NCBI RefSeq assembly: GCF_945605565.1
Contig: NZ_OX216966.1
Span: 3,836,001-3,900,000 of the forward strand
Origin: Paenibacillus dendritiformis
GTDB taxonomy: Bacteria > Bacillota > Bacilli > Paenibacillales > Paenibacillaceae
DNA: 64,000 nucleotides
Reading direction: 5' to 3'
The notes under the pieces were generated by a model, which was given only the letters and a program-made list of their open reading frames with translations, was not told the origin of the DNA and did not search any database. This document shows positions 43,164 to 52,290 of the stretch, one piece after another. Every line of letters begins with the position of its first letter. Within the stretch, counting starts at the first letter, position 1. Both the position numbers and the translations under genes were made by a program.

Positions 43164-44672
43164 TTGAAACTAAGGGAGCTTGTTGATCTGTTAACAATGG
43201 CTCAAGTTCGGGGGGAACTGGACGTCGAGATTACCGGTATCAGTATTCACTCTCAACAAGTGGAGTCGGGGGAGCTTTTTGTCTGCATTCCGGGCACGCC
43301 CGGACTGCAGAAAGACCGCCATCTATTTATCAATGAGGCGATAGCGGCGGGGGCTGCTGCTCTCATTGTGGAACGGGATGTTACGGCCAATGTGCCGGTC
43401 ATCCAAGTGCCAAGCGCCCGCTACGCTTTGGCAATCCTTGCGGCGCATTTATACGGGTATCCGAGTCGGGAGCTCCATCTCATTGGCGTGACAGGGACGA
43501 ACGGGAAGACGACGACAAGCCATATGATTGACAAGATTTTGGCGCATGCCGGTTATCGTACCGGGTTGATGGGGAATATCGGCACCAAGATAGGCAGAGA
43601 ATTGCTGCACACGGATATCAATACGCAGCCCCCCCATCGCCTCCAAGCGAATCTCAGGAAGATGAAGGACCTGTCCACGGATTATTGCGTGATGGAAGTA
43701 ACCTCCCAAGGGCTGCACATGGGGCGAGTCCTCGGTTGCGATTATCGAATTGCGGTGCTTACGAACGTAACCCAGGACCATCTGGATTATCATGGCACCA
43801 TGGAGAACTATATGGCGGCCAAGGGATTGCTCTTCTCGGGTCTTGGGAATTCGTTCTCGCCGGATCGCGCTCGGCGGAAATTTGCCATTTTGAACGCAGA
43901 TGACGATGCTTCCGCCTATTTCCGGGACCTGACGTCAGCACAGGTGATTACTTACGGAATTCATAAGGCGGCAGATGTGAGAGCTGCGGAGATTCAATTG
44001 ACTTCGCGAGGAACAACCTTCATGGTGCATTCCTTCGCAGGAACGATGGCAATGGAGTTGAAGTTGGTCGGCATGTTCAACGTATATAACGCGCTTGCTG
44101 CGATCAGCACGGCGCTTGCGGAGCGCATCCCTCTTGACGTGATCCGGCAAGGATTGGCCGACTTGACGAGCGTACCCGGCCGCATGGAGGTCATTGACGA
44201 AGGACAGGAGTTTCTTGTGCTGGCCGATTACGCCCACACGCCGGACGGCTTAGATAAGGCGCTGGCCGCTCTGCGTGAATTCGCGGAAGGGAAGATCATC
44301 ACCGTATTCGGCTGCGGCGGGGACAGGGATCGGACCAAACGGCCGCTTATGGGCCAACTGGCCGCAAAGTACAGTGATGTTGTCATCATCACTTCCGATA
44401 ATCCTCGCAGCGAGGATCCCGTTCGCATCCTGAAAGATATCGAGAGGGGACTGCATGAACATGGAGCCTGCGAGGCAGCGTATGTCCTCATCGAGGATCG
44501 CAGGCAAGCGATTGTCCGTGCGATTGAGATGGCCGGCCCTGGCGATATCGTGCTCATTGCGGGCAAAGGTCATGAAACCTATCAATTGATCAACGATTGC
44601 GCGCTGCATTTTGATGACCGGGAAGAGGCGAGGGAAGCAATCCGGCAGAAGATGATGGCCGGGAGGCAGTAA
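43164..44672 (+). CDS. murE: MurE-type UDP-MurNAc-L-Ala-D-Glu:amino acid ligase
   Basis: A 502-residue Mur ligase that adds the third residue of the peptidoglycan stem peptide. The ATP motif GVTGTNGKTTTS (residues about 108-119) and the C-terminal DNPRSEDP motif (about 412-419), whose DNPR is typical of meso-diaminopimelate-adding MurE, are present. The start is a TTG after GGGGGAGAGG; an in-frame ATG at 43125 has no clear site. The gene is not within a division/cell-wall cluster; its neighbours are a VOC protein and a MerR regulator, so it is either the sole murE moved out of context or a paralogue. It ends 5 bases before the convergent MerR gene. Confidence 0.85.
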   Translation: MKLRELVDLLTMAQVRGELDVEITGISIHSQQVESGELFVCIPGTPGLQKDRHLFINEAIAAGAAALIVERDVTANVPVIQVPSARYALAILAAHLYGYPSRELHLIGVTGTNGKTTTSHMIDKILAHAGYRTGLMGNIGTKIGRELLHTDINTQPPHRLQANLRKMKDLSTDYCVMEVTSQGLHMGRVLGCDYRIAVLTNVTQDHLDYHGTMENYMAAKGLLFSGLGNSFSPDRARRKFAILNADDDASAYFRDLTSAQVITYGIHKAADVRAAEIQLTSRGTTFMVHSFAGTMAMELKLVGMFNVYNALAAISTALAERIPLDVIRQGLADLTSVPGRMEVIDEGQEFLVLADYAHTPDGLDKALAALREFAEGKIITVFGCGGDRDRTKRPLMGQLAAKYSDVVIITSDNPRSEDPVRILKDIERGLHEHGACEAAYVLIEDRRQAIVRAIEMAGPGDIVLIAGKGHETYQLINDCALHFDDREEAREAIRQKMMAGRQ

Positions 44673-44677
44673 TATGG

Positions 44678-45382
44678 TCACATCAGCCCTAGCACGTTGC
44701 ACAGCTCGACCAGCCGGTGAACCCCCTGGAACTGCTGGCGATTGCGCTCGTGGATGATGAGGAGGGCATTCTCCGTCACTTTTTTGACCTGTTCAATGCT
44801 GTGGTTGTCCAAGGCCTGCACAATATCCTTCATGCTCTTCAAAAAGTAGACAGTGCTTCGCAGCGTACGAATCAGCAAAATTTTCCGGATATGCGTCGGC
44901 GTGAACAGGCGGTAGCCATTTTCCGGATCGCGCACCGGCGTCAGCAATCCTTCCTTCTCCCAATGGCGTATGGCAGATGTGGTCACGCCGGTGAATTCGG
45001 CGGTCTCGCCAATCGTCATGTACTCCTTCAGCTTCTTGTTCGCGATCGGAGGAAGCTCAAGATGGTGCAGCAGCTCCAGCGTGTGGTCAGCGGCGACTTT
45101 ATCCTGCTGAAGGTTCGCCTGCTCCTTGTTCACGATCCAGAAGGCGGCGTCGACATTCGCCGCTTGAATATGGCGCAGCACCTTGCAGGTGACCGCGACG
45201 CCGAAGCCGGGGAACATGGCGCGCAGGCAGCGGAAATACGCCAGATGCTCTATCGTATACAGGCGATACCCGTTGGCGGCGCGCGCGGGGGCAGGGACGA
45301 CTCCCCATGCTTCATAGTGGCGCAAAGCGCTCGTGCTGATGCGAAGCTCCTTCGCGATCTCGTTTGGCTTGTAGTAGCGCAT
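44678..45382 (-). CDS. MerR-type regulator with two DNA-binding domains
   Basis: A 234-residue protein with two complete MerR winged-helix modules. The first is YKPNEIAKELRISTSALRHY with ANGYRLYTIEHLAYF (residues 1-55); the second is YMTIGETAEFTGVTTSAIRHW with ENGYRLFTPTHIRK (about 121-175). A short helical linker joins them and the last fifty residues are helical. A single MerR protein usually has one domain and dimerises, so this chain could work as a monomer or bind a longer site. The sensor is unknown; there is no clear cysteine metal-binding tail. It faces the murE gene tail to tail. Confidence 0.85.
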   Translation of the reverse strand: MRYYKPNEIAKELRISTSALRHYEAWGVVPAPARAANGYRLYTIEHLAYFRCLRAMFPGFGVAVTCKVLRHIQAANVDAAFWIVNKEQANLQQDKVAADHTLELLHHLELPPIANKKLKEYMTIGETAEFTGVTTSAIRHWEKEGLLTPVRDPENGYRLFTPTHIRKILLIRTLRSTVYFLKSMKDIVQALDNHSIEQVKKVTENALLIIHERNRQQFQGVHRLVELCNVLGLM

Positions 45383-45476
45383 CTATCTCGACCTCCTTGT
45401 GGCGTCGTTCGGGATTCCACTATACCAGACGAAGAGGCGAAGGGCAATTCTTAGAAAAGTACATATAAGCTATTAC

Positions 45477-45527
45477 GTGACCCAAGGGAAGGCACTTTTT
45501 TCAAAATGTCCCTTCTCTCGGGTCACT
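45477..45527. repeat. Inverted repeat between MerR and stress-type genes
   Basis: GTGACCC, then GGGAAGG, is mirrored by CCCTTC, then GGGTCAC, around a T- and A-rich loop, giving a stem of roughly 16 pairs with a mismatch. It sits between the MerR start and the end of the gene at 45572. It may be a terminator without classic T-tract for the latter, or an operator. Confidence 0.5.
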
Positions 45528-45571
45528 GTTCATTGATGGAGAGGTGCTGTTTTGCGATCTTAATGCCGGCT

Positions 45572-46036
45572 TTAATAGTCTCCTTTGATTACAAAATACG
45601 AGCCCCGAATGGTTCCAGCCAGTTTAGATTTCTGCCGGGCAAACTTAAAAACCCCTTCTAACTCCTTCGGTACCTCCATCCCTTCGGAAAGCTTAAAACC
45701 AACGGCCCGCTTCTTAGGGTCATCAACCGTATACATGACGTTGACCTCAAGACCGTCCTCATAAAAGACGAAGGCCCATTTGATATTTTCCACTTGAAAA
45801 CTTGACGTTTCTAAAGGCTTGGCCGCAAACTCAATATCACGTTCTTCTTTCAAAACCCGGTTCACGTAATCAAGGGTCTCCTGGCTTTCGCTCGCGGGTA
45901 CAACCGTAAATTCATGCTTATATTTGTTCATAAAATAACGGGCCTCATTCGCTCGTAAACCGGCAAGAGATTCTGCTACTGGCGAAGACTCTAAACCGAC
46001 CGTAGACACGTTTTTAAAATCAACGATATAGGACAT
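45572..46036 (-). CDS. Conserved hypothetical protein
   Basis: A 154-residue soluble protein starting MSYIVDFKNVSTVGLES, with AAAGGAG 8 bases upstream of that ATG; an ATG two codons before is too close to the ribosome site, and a longer frame runs into the next gene. It has no recognised motif. The gene lies 22 bases after the GyrI-like gene at 46059 in the same direction, so both are probably one transcript. The alternating pattern in the C-terminal half (WAFVFYEDGLEVNVMYTVDD) resembles small sensor or effector-binding domains. Function unknown. Confidence 0.6.
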   Translation of the reverse strand: MSYIVDFKNVSTVGLESSPVAESLAGLRANEARYFMNKYKHEFTVVPASESQETLDYVNRVLKEERDIEFAAKPLETSSFQVENIKWAFVFYEDGLEVNVMYTVDDPKKRAVGFKLSEGMEVPKELEGVFKFARQKSKLAGTIRGSYFVIKGDY

Positions 46037-46058
46037 TTCCATCGCTCCTTTTATTTCA

Positions 46059-46538
46059 TTATTTCCTAACGACAGGAATCCACATTTCACCATATACGAA
46101 GCCGTTACGCTGCCCCATCTCGACCGATGCATTTGGCCCGCCAACATAGGCAAAGTTCTTTGCTTCCGGCAAGACTTGACCGAAGGCAATGCCAGTAAGA
46201 AGATTACTCAATTCCTCAGCCGTCTGTCCTTCCCCTTTAACAACGAGGTATTCCCCCTTAGGGAATTGGATAACCCTGGATGCTTCCGGTACCGATTGCT
46301 CTGTCATGACGCCGGCATAATACATCAATTTGTTATTCACCGCTTCGTTCACGGCAAAAATGTAGTCATTTGCGGCGATGGCCTTTAAAGTGTCCAGCCT
46401 TCCATCTTGTTTGATGGCCGACCAAAAGTCTGCCTTTTCCTTGTTCAATCCAGCAAAGTCTGTGTACTTGCTCTTAAGCTCAGTTCCAATACCTAAAACG
46501 GTAAAGCTATCTTTTTCTTCCAGAGTATATTCTGCCAT
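46059..46538 (-). CDS. GyrI-like/effector-binding-domain protein
   Basis: A 159-residue single-domain protein of the GyrI-like small-molecule-binding (SRPBCC-unrelated, AraC effector-type) fold. MAEYTLEEKDSFTVLGIGTE is the start, 8 bases after AAAGGAAGG. FPKGEYLVVKGEGQTAEELS and the FVYGEMWIPVV C terminus are typical of the family. Such proteins bind cytotoxic or drug-like molecules and may sequester them. It is divergent from a WYL regulator at 46648, with which it shares a short promoter region, and is probably under its control. Confidence 0.75.
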   Translation of the reverse strand: MAEYTLEEKDSFTVLGIGTELKSKYTDFAGLNKEKADFWSAIKQDGRLDTLKAIAANDYIFAVNEAVNNKLMYYAGVMTEQSVPEASRVIQFPKGEYLVVKGEGQTAEELSNLLTGIAFGQVLPEAKNFAYVGGPNASVEMGQRNGFVYGEMWIPVVRK

Positions 46539-46647
46539 GTTCATAACCTTCCTTTGTTTTAAATTTATCAACTGATTTTTCTTTTCACTTGATAGGTTTA
46601 TAATAGTCTTGAATCATGTCAAAAAATGATACTGTTTAGGAGTCTCA

Positions 46648-47610
46648 ATGAAAAAAGTTGAACGGATTAATATCATTATGCGGTATATCAACAACCGGGC
46701 TCATTTTACGATTTCCGAAATCATGCGGGAATTTAATATCTCTCGTTCGACAGCGATTAGAGATATCAGAGAAATTGAAGCCATGGGGATGCCGCTTGTC
46801 GCCGAAGTCGGAAGGGATGGGGGTTATTTTGTCATGAACAACTCCGTCCTGCCCACTGTTCGCTTTACCGATAATGAGATTAAAGCTCTTTTTATTGCCT
46901 TTATGGCCACAAGAAATCTACAGCTCCCTTATCTAAAGAGCCGTCAGTCTTTAGCTGAGAAATTGCTGGGTCTCCTCTCGGAAAACCAGCAAGATGACCT
47001 TGTTCTGTTAAATCAAATCTTGCTTTTTGAAGGGACTAACCCCTATAATCCAGACCTGCTTGATCTGTCGGACCTGCCTCATCCCATGTTGGAAAAACTC
47101 ATCCAAATCCTTCTTTCGGATCGCTATTTATGGATTGCCATCCAAGAAGAGAAGGCAATAAAGTCTTATCCGGTTTATCTCTTGCACCTTTATCGTGAAA
47201 AAGGCCTTTGGTTAATTGAAGGCTTTGACCTACAGGATGAGAGGAGGAGGATTTATCCTGTCGACAATCTTACCGATGTCAAACCATACTCTGCGAAAAA
47301 AAGATTAAGCAAGAAAAAGATTTTTGAAAAACTAAGTAAGCAAGAAGAAGTCATTAATCTTGTCGTTGAACTTGGTCCAAAGGCGATTGCCCAGTTCAAA
47401 AAGTACCACCCTTTAAAAGTTTCCATTTCCTATATGGATCCTTTCCAAACCTCAGCCATTCTAAGGACTTTTATCAATGTGAATCATTCCGAAGAATTGA
47501 CCGAAATGACGAATTGGCTGCTTTTTCTTGGGCGGGATATCAAGATCAGGGAAGTGCCGCAAGAAGTCTTAGCAAGTTTGCAAGAGAAATTATGTTTATA
47601 CTGCCCATAA
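46648..47610 (+). CDS. Helix-turn-helix regulator with WYL domain
   Basis: A 320-residue transcription regulator. The N-terminal HTH (DeoR-like) is FTISEIMREFNISRSTAIRDI, followed by a WYL domain (about residues 140-250) with YPVYLLHLYREKGLWLIEGF, and a C-terminal WCX-type extension. Such proteins sense ligands or nucleic acid through the WYL fold. It is divergent from the GyrI-like gene, so it may repress or activate that pair. AGGAGT precedes the ATG. Confidence 0.88.
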   Translation: MKKVERINIIMRYINNRAHFTISEIMREFNISRSTAIRDIREIEAMGMPLVAEVGRDGGYFVMNNSVLPTVRFTDNEIKALFIAFMATRNLQLPYLKSRQSLAEKLLGLLSENQQDDLVLLNQILLFEGTNPYNPDLLDLSDLPHPMLEKLIQILLSDRYLWIAIQEEKAIKSYPVYLLHLYREKGLWLIEGFDLQDERRRIYPVDNLTDVKPYSAKKRLSKKKIFEKLSKQEEVINLVVELGPKAIAQFKKYHPLKVSISYMDPFQTSAILRTFINVNHSEELTEMTNWLLFLGRDIKIREVPQEVLASLQEKLCLYCP

Positions 47611-47788
47611 TCGGTACTGATTATTTATGTCTGCTTATAAAAAAACATTTAAGCTGCTTGACAGGGTTTACTATTTCTTTTCTCTAGCCCCCGGCGAATC
47701 CTATTTCAGAGCTTTAGCACTTGCATACATGTTGTATGGTGGATAATGAAGGAGCTTTTTTGAAAAAGGACAAAAGGAGGACATCTCG

Positions 47789-48190
47789 ATGAACATTTTG
47801 CATGAACGGCCCGGCATTGGAGAGTATGTGGAATTGCGAGCCGCGGCAGGTCTCGATCCGAAGGAGGAGGAGGCTGCCCATACGGCATTAAGGAATTCGC
47901 TGTATTGCATCGTGATGAGAGGCGACCATGGGCAACTGCTTGGAATGGGGAGAATCATCGGCGACGGGGCTTGTTATTTTCAGATCGTAGACGTCCTGAT
48001 CCATCCCTCCAGCCAAGGCGAGGAATGTCAGCAGACGATAATGAACGCATTGATGGAGTATTTGGAGCAGCAGGCGCCGCAAGGGGCACACATCCTGCTT
48101 ATGGCCGATGTCCCATCCGTTGGCTTCTACAGGAAATACGGCTTCGAGCTGACTTACCCGAATTCGTTGAGCATGACCCGGAGGCTATAA
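47789..48190 (+). CDS. GNAT family N-acetyltransferase
   Basis: A 133-residue small GNAT enzyme. Its acetyl-CoA site is in the IVDVLIHPSSQGEECQQTIM region (motif A, with SSQGEE in place of the common RGKG), and VGFYRKYGFELTYPNS is motif B. AAAGGAGG lies 9 bases before the ATG. The target is unknown. It is monocistronic and lies upstream of the sspH gene. Confidence 0.85.
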   Translation: MNILHERPGIGEYVELRAAAGLDPKEEEAAHTALRNSLYCIVMRGDHGQLLGMGRIIGDGACYFQIVDVLIHPSSQGEECQQTIMNALMEYLEQQAPQGAHILLMADVPSVGFYRKYGFELTYPNSLSMTRRL

Positions 48191-48292
48191 GGCATGTTGA
48201 GCTTACTGCATTGAGCCAACGTATAACAACATGACATCTTACGTATATTATAGAGCGTATCATGATAGAGGCCCAGATGGAGGTTGATAGGA

Positions 48293-48472
48293 ATGAATAC
48301 GCAAAGAGCTATCGAAATCTCAGCATCGCCGGTTATGACAGACGTTACTTACCTAGGGGAGCCCGTATACATTCAACATGTGAATGAAGAGAGTGGCATC
48401 GCAAGAATTTACCCCCTTAGCAATCCGGAAGAGGAACGGGACGTTCCGGTTAACATGCTTATCGAAGGTTAA
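48293..48472 (+). CDS. sspH: Small acid-soluble spore protein, H-type
   Basis: A 59-residue spore protein. The sequence MNTQRAIEISASPVMTDVTY, then GEPVYIQHVNEESGIARIYP and DVPVNMLIEG, follows the H-type family closely. Such proteins are made in the forespore under sigma-G and bind or protect spore contents. The ATG at 48293 has GGAGG 9 bases upstream; a TTG three codons earlier is unlikely. A sigma-G-like region with GTATATTA lies at 48241-48250. Its presence shows the organism forms endospores. Confidence 0.92.
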   Translation: MNTQRAIEISASPVMTDVTYLGEPVYIQHVNEESGIARIYPLSNPEEERDVPVNMLIEG

Positions 48473-48634
48473 ATAACAAGGAGGCGCGGCAAGCCCGCCT
48501 CCCGTACCCTCTTCAGAACATCGCATACGCTCGCTATCTCATGCGGGCGATGCTTCACCACATTGATATCTTCCGCAACCCTCCTCCGCAGCCATCGATT
48601 CCAATGAACAGCGCAGACCTTTTTTCTGAGAGTG

Positions 48635-49525
48635 TTAGCCCCTATTCATTCGAGCTGCCAATCGTTCATGCTCCGGTTCGATATGTATGAATACTTGCGC
48701 ACGGCGGAACGCCGCCGTAATCGCCTGCTCGATGTCATCGCATAGCTGGTGAGCTGTAGCGATATCCAGCTTGGAGGGGACCACGAGATGGAAATCGACG
48801 TATTCGACGGGACCGGATCGACGGGTGCGCAAGTCATGGAACTCAATATATTGTTCTTGAAAAGATTCAATCACTTGCACAATTTCTCTTTCCTCTTGAT
48901 CGGTCAAGCGAGCGTCCAGCAGGGGAGGAAAGGATTCCTTCATCAGCTTATACGCCTCTCTCATGATGTACAGAGCCAGGATTATGCCGATGATCGGATC
49001 CAATATCGTCCATCCGGTCAAGGTGGCCAATAACAGGCTGCAACCGACGCCTAAGGATGTATACACATCGGTAAGCAAATGCAGCGCATTGGATTTCATG
49101 GCGACCGAATTCAGCTCTGATGCCGCTTTGCTTACTCGGCGAGATACGATGAAATTGATGCCCGCCCCGACAAACATGACGATGACGCCCAAATAAGGCA
49201 GTTCAATCGGCGCAGGCTCGAACAGCTTGTGAACACATTCATACATAATCCAGGCGCCCGCAATAAAAATAAGCAGCGTCTCCACGGTTCCCGATATGTT
49301 CTCCACCTTGCCATGCCCGTATGGATGATTCTTATCCGCGGAACGGCCCGACAGCCGCACCGAGAAAAAAGCGATCAAGGAAGCCGCCAAATCCAGCGAG
49401 GAGTGGATCGCTTCCGAGATGACGGCAATCGAGCCGGTAAACATGCCTACGACGAGCTTCAACAAGACGACGAAGGCATTACTGAGCACCGATAACATAG
49501 CTATTTTCGGACCATTCACATGCAT
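48635..49525 (-). CDS. Cation diffusion facilitator family transporter
   Basis: A 296-residue CDF metal efflux protein with about six membrane segments and a cytoplasmic C-terminal domain. NHPYGHGKVENIS is the family motif, and the metal site in helix 2 fits SEAIHSSLDLAAS (His-X3-Asp) with a matching pair in helix 5. It exchanges Zn, Co, Fe or Mn for protons. Start options are GTG 49528 and ATG 49525; GGGG lies a few bases upstream of the latter. Convergent with sspH. Confidence 0.9.
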   Translation of the reverse strand: MHVNGPKIAMLSVLSNAFVVLLKLVVGMFTGSIAVISEAIHSSLDLAASLIAFFSVRLSGRSADKNHPYGHGKVENISGTVETLLIFIAGAWIMYECVHKLFEPAPIELPYLGVIVMFVGAGINFIVSRRVSKAASELNSVAMKSNALHLLTDVYTSLGVGCSLLLATLTGWTILDPIIGIILALYIMREAYKLMKESFPPLLDARLTDQEEREIVQVIESFQEQYIEFHDLRTRRSGPVEYVDFHLVVPSKLDIATAHQLCDDIEQAITAAFRRAQVFIHIEPEHERLAARMNRG

Positions 49526-49701
49526 CACAACCCCAAGCTTCGTTATTGTTCATATACAATAACAAACGAAAGGCGAGTGGGTCTACAGAAACCTTTTTTC
49601 ATGCTCGCCGTCATGTAGCGCCTACTTAAAAGTGTTGCTTCTTCGCAAACCGGCTGCGGCTTCCATTGAGCCATCGACGCATATGACCTATTGCCGGCGG
49701 A

Positions 49702-50922
49702 TTATTCCGCTCGCTTGTGAACGCTTCCTTTGCTTTTTTCCCAGCGAAAAATTTTGTTCAAGCCTCTGAAAATGAGCCGGGATTCCTTCGTCAACAGCGG
49801 CCCCAAAATGGCAAGGATGAGGACGTACAGCGCAGCGAAGGGCTGGAGCAGCTCAAGCAGTCCGCCGGATTTGCCGAGGTTCGCCATGATAATGGAGAAC
49901 TCGCCGCGGGATACAATGGTCAGTCCGATATTGGCCGACGCCTTGGGCGACAAGCCTGCGCTCTTGCCAGCAAGCATACCGGCCAGGAAGTTGCCGAACA
50001 AGGTCACCGCTACGGCTCCCACCGACAGCCACAAGGCTCCGCCGAGCGCGGAAGGAACGATGGTCAGTCCGAAGCTGAAGAAGAACAGCGCGCCGAAGAA
50101 ATCACGGAACGGCAAAATCAGCTGCTCGATTCGTTTCATGTGCATCGTCTCAGCGAGTATGAGCCCGGTCAGCAGCGCTCCGATCGCTTCCGCTACGTGA
50201 ATCGTCTCCGAGAACCCGGCTACGAGGAATAAGAAGCCGAACACAAGCAGCAAAAACAATTCATTCGAACGGATGTTGAAGACCTTATTCAGAAGAGGCG
50301 CAGCTGAGCGCCCTGCAATCAGCAAGAGAAGCATGAATCCCAGAGCATACAAGGCTGACAATATGACGCCGCCGACAGAGGACGAGTCGCTCAGGACCAG
50401 CCCGGACAGGACGGAGATGTATACCGCCAGGAAAATGTCCTCGAACATGATGATGCCCAAAATCATCTCGGTCTCGGGATTGGCCGTTCGCTTCAGATCG
50501 ACGAGCACCTTCGCCACAATCGCGCTGGATGAAATAGTCGTAATGCCGGCCATAACCATCGTTTCCTCAATAGGGAAGCCGTTGACCCACCCATAGAGCA
50601 AGCCTAAAGTAAAGTTAATAAGGATATAGATCGTTCCGCCCATGACGATGGAGCGGCCTGATTTCATTAAGCGGCCGATTGAAAACTCCAGCCCCAAATA
50701 GAACAGCAGAAAAAGCACGCCAAGCCGTCCCATAAATGCAATGACCTCCGCGCTCTCGATAAATCGGAAGTCGAATGCGCCAATATGCGGCGCATGGGGG
50801 CCTACGGCCATGCCGACCAAAATATAAAAAGGAATGACCGAAGTCCGAATGCTGGCCGCGAGCAGTCCAACCAGGGCAATGAGAAGAACGGCAAGTCCAA
50901 CTTCCAGTACGAGATGATCCAT
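49702..50922 (-). CDS. khtU: Cation:proton antiporter, KhtU/KefB-like
   Basis: A 406-residue CPA2-type K+(Na+)/H+ antiporter with about twelve membrane segments. GRLGVLFLLFYLGLEF, GLTIVSRGEFSIIMANLGK and the TTISSSAIVAKVLVDL segments are typical. It has no C-terminal RCK domain. That role is carried by the separate subunit gene immediately upstream, 2 bases away, as in the KhtTU system of B. subtilis, which exports K+ under methylglyoxal or alkaline stress. I infer the same role. Confidence 0.88.
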   Translation of the reverse strand: MDHLVLEVGLAVLLIALVGLLAASIRTSVIPFYILVGMAVGPHAPHIGAFDFRFIESAEVIAFMGRLGVLFLLFYLGLEFSIGRLMKSGRSIVMGGTIYILINFTLGLLYGWVNGFPIEETMVMAGITTISSSAIVAKVLVDLKRTANPETEMILGIIMFEDIFLAVYISVLSGLVLSDSSSVGGVILSALYALGFMLLLLIAGRSAAPLLNKVFNIRSNELFLLLVFGFLFLVAGFSETIHVAEAIGALLTGLILAETMHMKRIEQLILPFRDFFGALFFFSFGLTIVPSALGGALWLSVGAVAVTLFGNFLAGMLAGKSAGLSPKASANIGLTIVSRGEFSIIMANLGKSGGLLELLQPFAALYVLILAILGPLLTKESRLIFRGLNKIFRWEKSKGSVHKRAE

Positions 50923-50924
50923 GA

Positions 50925-51416
50925 TCAGCGTCTCCCGGTTTGCAGCAGCTGCTTCAACTGCTTCAATTGGTGGCGTTCGCCCGCAACGACGAGGATCGTG
51001 TCTGCCTTAAAGGTATACTCCGGACCGGGATTGATATGCTTGGCGCCTTTCTCAATAGCGGCAATAATCGTGACTCCCGCCGTCTGACGGATATTCGCTT
51101 GGCCGATCGTGCTGCCGACACAGGCAGCATCAGGCGCGACTCTGTACCATTCAATCGTCAAATCCTCTAAAGCGACATCCATCGTCTCCAATGCCTTCGG
51201 CCGGTAAGTCATTCCCCCGACGATCGCCGCAAGTTGTCTTGCTTCTTCATCCTCGAGCGTAACCATGGATGTGCAATCATCCTGATCATGGTTATCAAAA
51301 TGATACATTTCGCGCCGGCCGTCATCATGGATGACAACGACCAGCCTATCGCTGCTTTGCGTTACCATTTCGTATTTATGACCGATGCCTGGCAGGTCGG
51401 TTTCTTTAATGTACAT
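50925..51416 (-). CDS. khtT: Cation:proton antiporter regulatory subunit, KhtT-like
   Basis: A 163-residue soluble protein. The C-terminal half is an RCK_C/TrkA_C domain (ADTILVVAGERHQLKQLKQLL), which binds a nucleotide or ion and gates the antiporter. The start MYIKETDLPGIGHKYEMVTQ matches the family, whose N-terminal part begins in the same way. It is the first gene of a two-gene operon with khtU, separated by two bases. Confidence 0.88.
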   Translation of the reverse strand: MYIKETDLPGIGHKYEMVTQSSDRLVVVIHDDGRREMYHFDNHDQDDCTSMVTLEDEEARQLAAIVGGMTYRPKALETMDVALEDLTIEWYRVAPDAACVGSTIGQANIRQTAGVTIIAAIEKGAKHINPGPEYTFKADTILVVAGERHQLKQLKQLLQTGRR

Positions 51417-51545
51417 GCCCTCAACCTCCTCAACTGCGGTTAGTGTGTGAATAAAGCAGGGATTTTAATCAGGAAATGGGGGAAATGGCAGCGAACGAGC
51501 CGTCCGTGCCGTAGGGTCAACACTGAAGAACTGGCAAAAATGCCC

Positions 51546-51599
51546 TTGACTTACGAACTGGAAAAATGTTAAGATTCTTATCGACCGACAGTCAGTCGG
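51546..51599 (+). promoter_or_regulatory. Promoter and palindromic operator of the TetR-ABC operon
   Basis: TTGACT (51546-51551), 18 bases, TAAGAT (51570-51575) form a promoter. CCGAC, AGTCA, GTCGG (51585-51599) is a palindrome right at the predicted transcription start and of the type bound by TetR-family repressors. This suggests autoregulation of the gene at 51619. Confidence 0.7.
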
Positions 51600-51618
51600 G
51601 TGCGTGGGGGTATGAACA

Positions 51619-52275
51619 ATGAGGATTTCTAAAAAACCGGAAGAACGAAGAAACGAAATATTGGACGCCGCCGAGTTGCTTTTCACGACAAAAGGTTTTT
51701 CCAAAACAACGGTTAACGATATTTTGCACATGGTTGGGATCGCCAAGGGCACGTTCTATTATTACTTTCAATCCAAGGAAGAGGTCATGGACGCGATTGT
51801 CATGCGTTTTATTGACTTCGGAGTCGAAGCCGCTAAGGCAGTCGCCGCCCATCCCGAGCTGACGGCTCATGACAAAATATTTCAGATCATGATGTCGCAG
51901 CAGCCGGACGCAGGCCGGAAGGAACAAATGATCGAGCAGCTGCACCAAGTGAACAATGCGGAAATGCATCAGAAAAGCTTGATAGAAACGATTCTTCAAC
52001 TAACCCCAGTCTTGACGGAAGTCATTGAACAAGGAATAGCGGAAGGGGTGTTCGATACTCCTTATCCCAAAGAAACGGTCGAAATCCTGCTGGTGTCTTC
52101 CCAATTTATATTTGACGAAGGAATTTTCCAGTGGCAGCCCGATGAATTGATGACCAAAGCAATTGCATTTACTTCCATGATGGAAAAAATGTTGGGAGCG
52201 GAAAAAGGCAGTTTCGACTATATGATTGGTAAATTCGGCCGATCTCTGAAAAATGGAAATTGCAATGAAAATTAG
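51619..52275 (+). CDS. TetR/AcrR family transcriptional regulator
   Basis: A 218-residue TetR-type repressor. The N-terminal HTH reads KTTVNDILHMVGIAKGTFYY after EERRNEILDAAELLFTTKGF, and the C-terminal part is the ligand-binding domain. It is the first gene of a three-gene unit with an ABC exporter, and a palindromic operator overlaps the promoter start. It probably senses the compound exported by the transporter and derepresses the operon. Confidence 0.92.
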   Translation: MRISKKPEERRNEILDAAELLFTTKGFSKTTVNDILHMVGIAKGTFYYYFQSKEEVMDAIVMRFIDFGVEAAKAVAAHPELTAHDKIFQIMMSQQPDAGRKEQMIEQLHQVNNAEMHQKSLIETILQLTPVLTEVIEQGIAEGVFDTPYPKETVEILLVSSQFIFDEGIFQWQPDELMTKAIAFTSMMEKMLGAEKGSFDYMIGKFGRSLKNGNCNEN

Positions 52276-52290
52276 GAAGCGGTGATTGGG

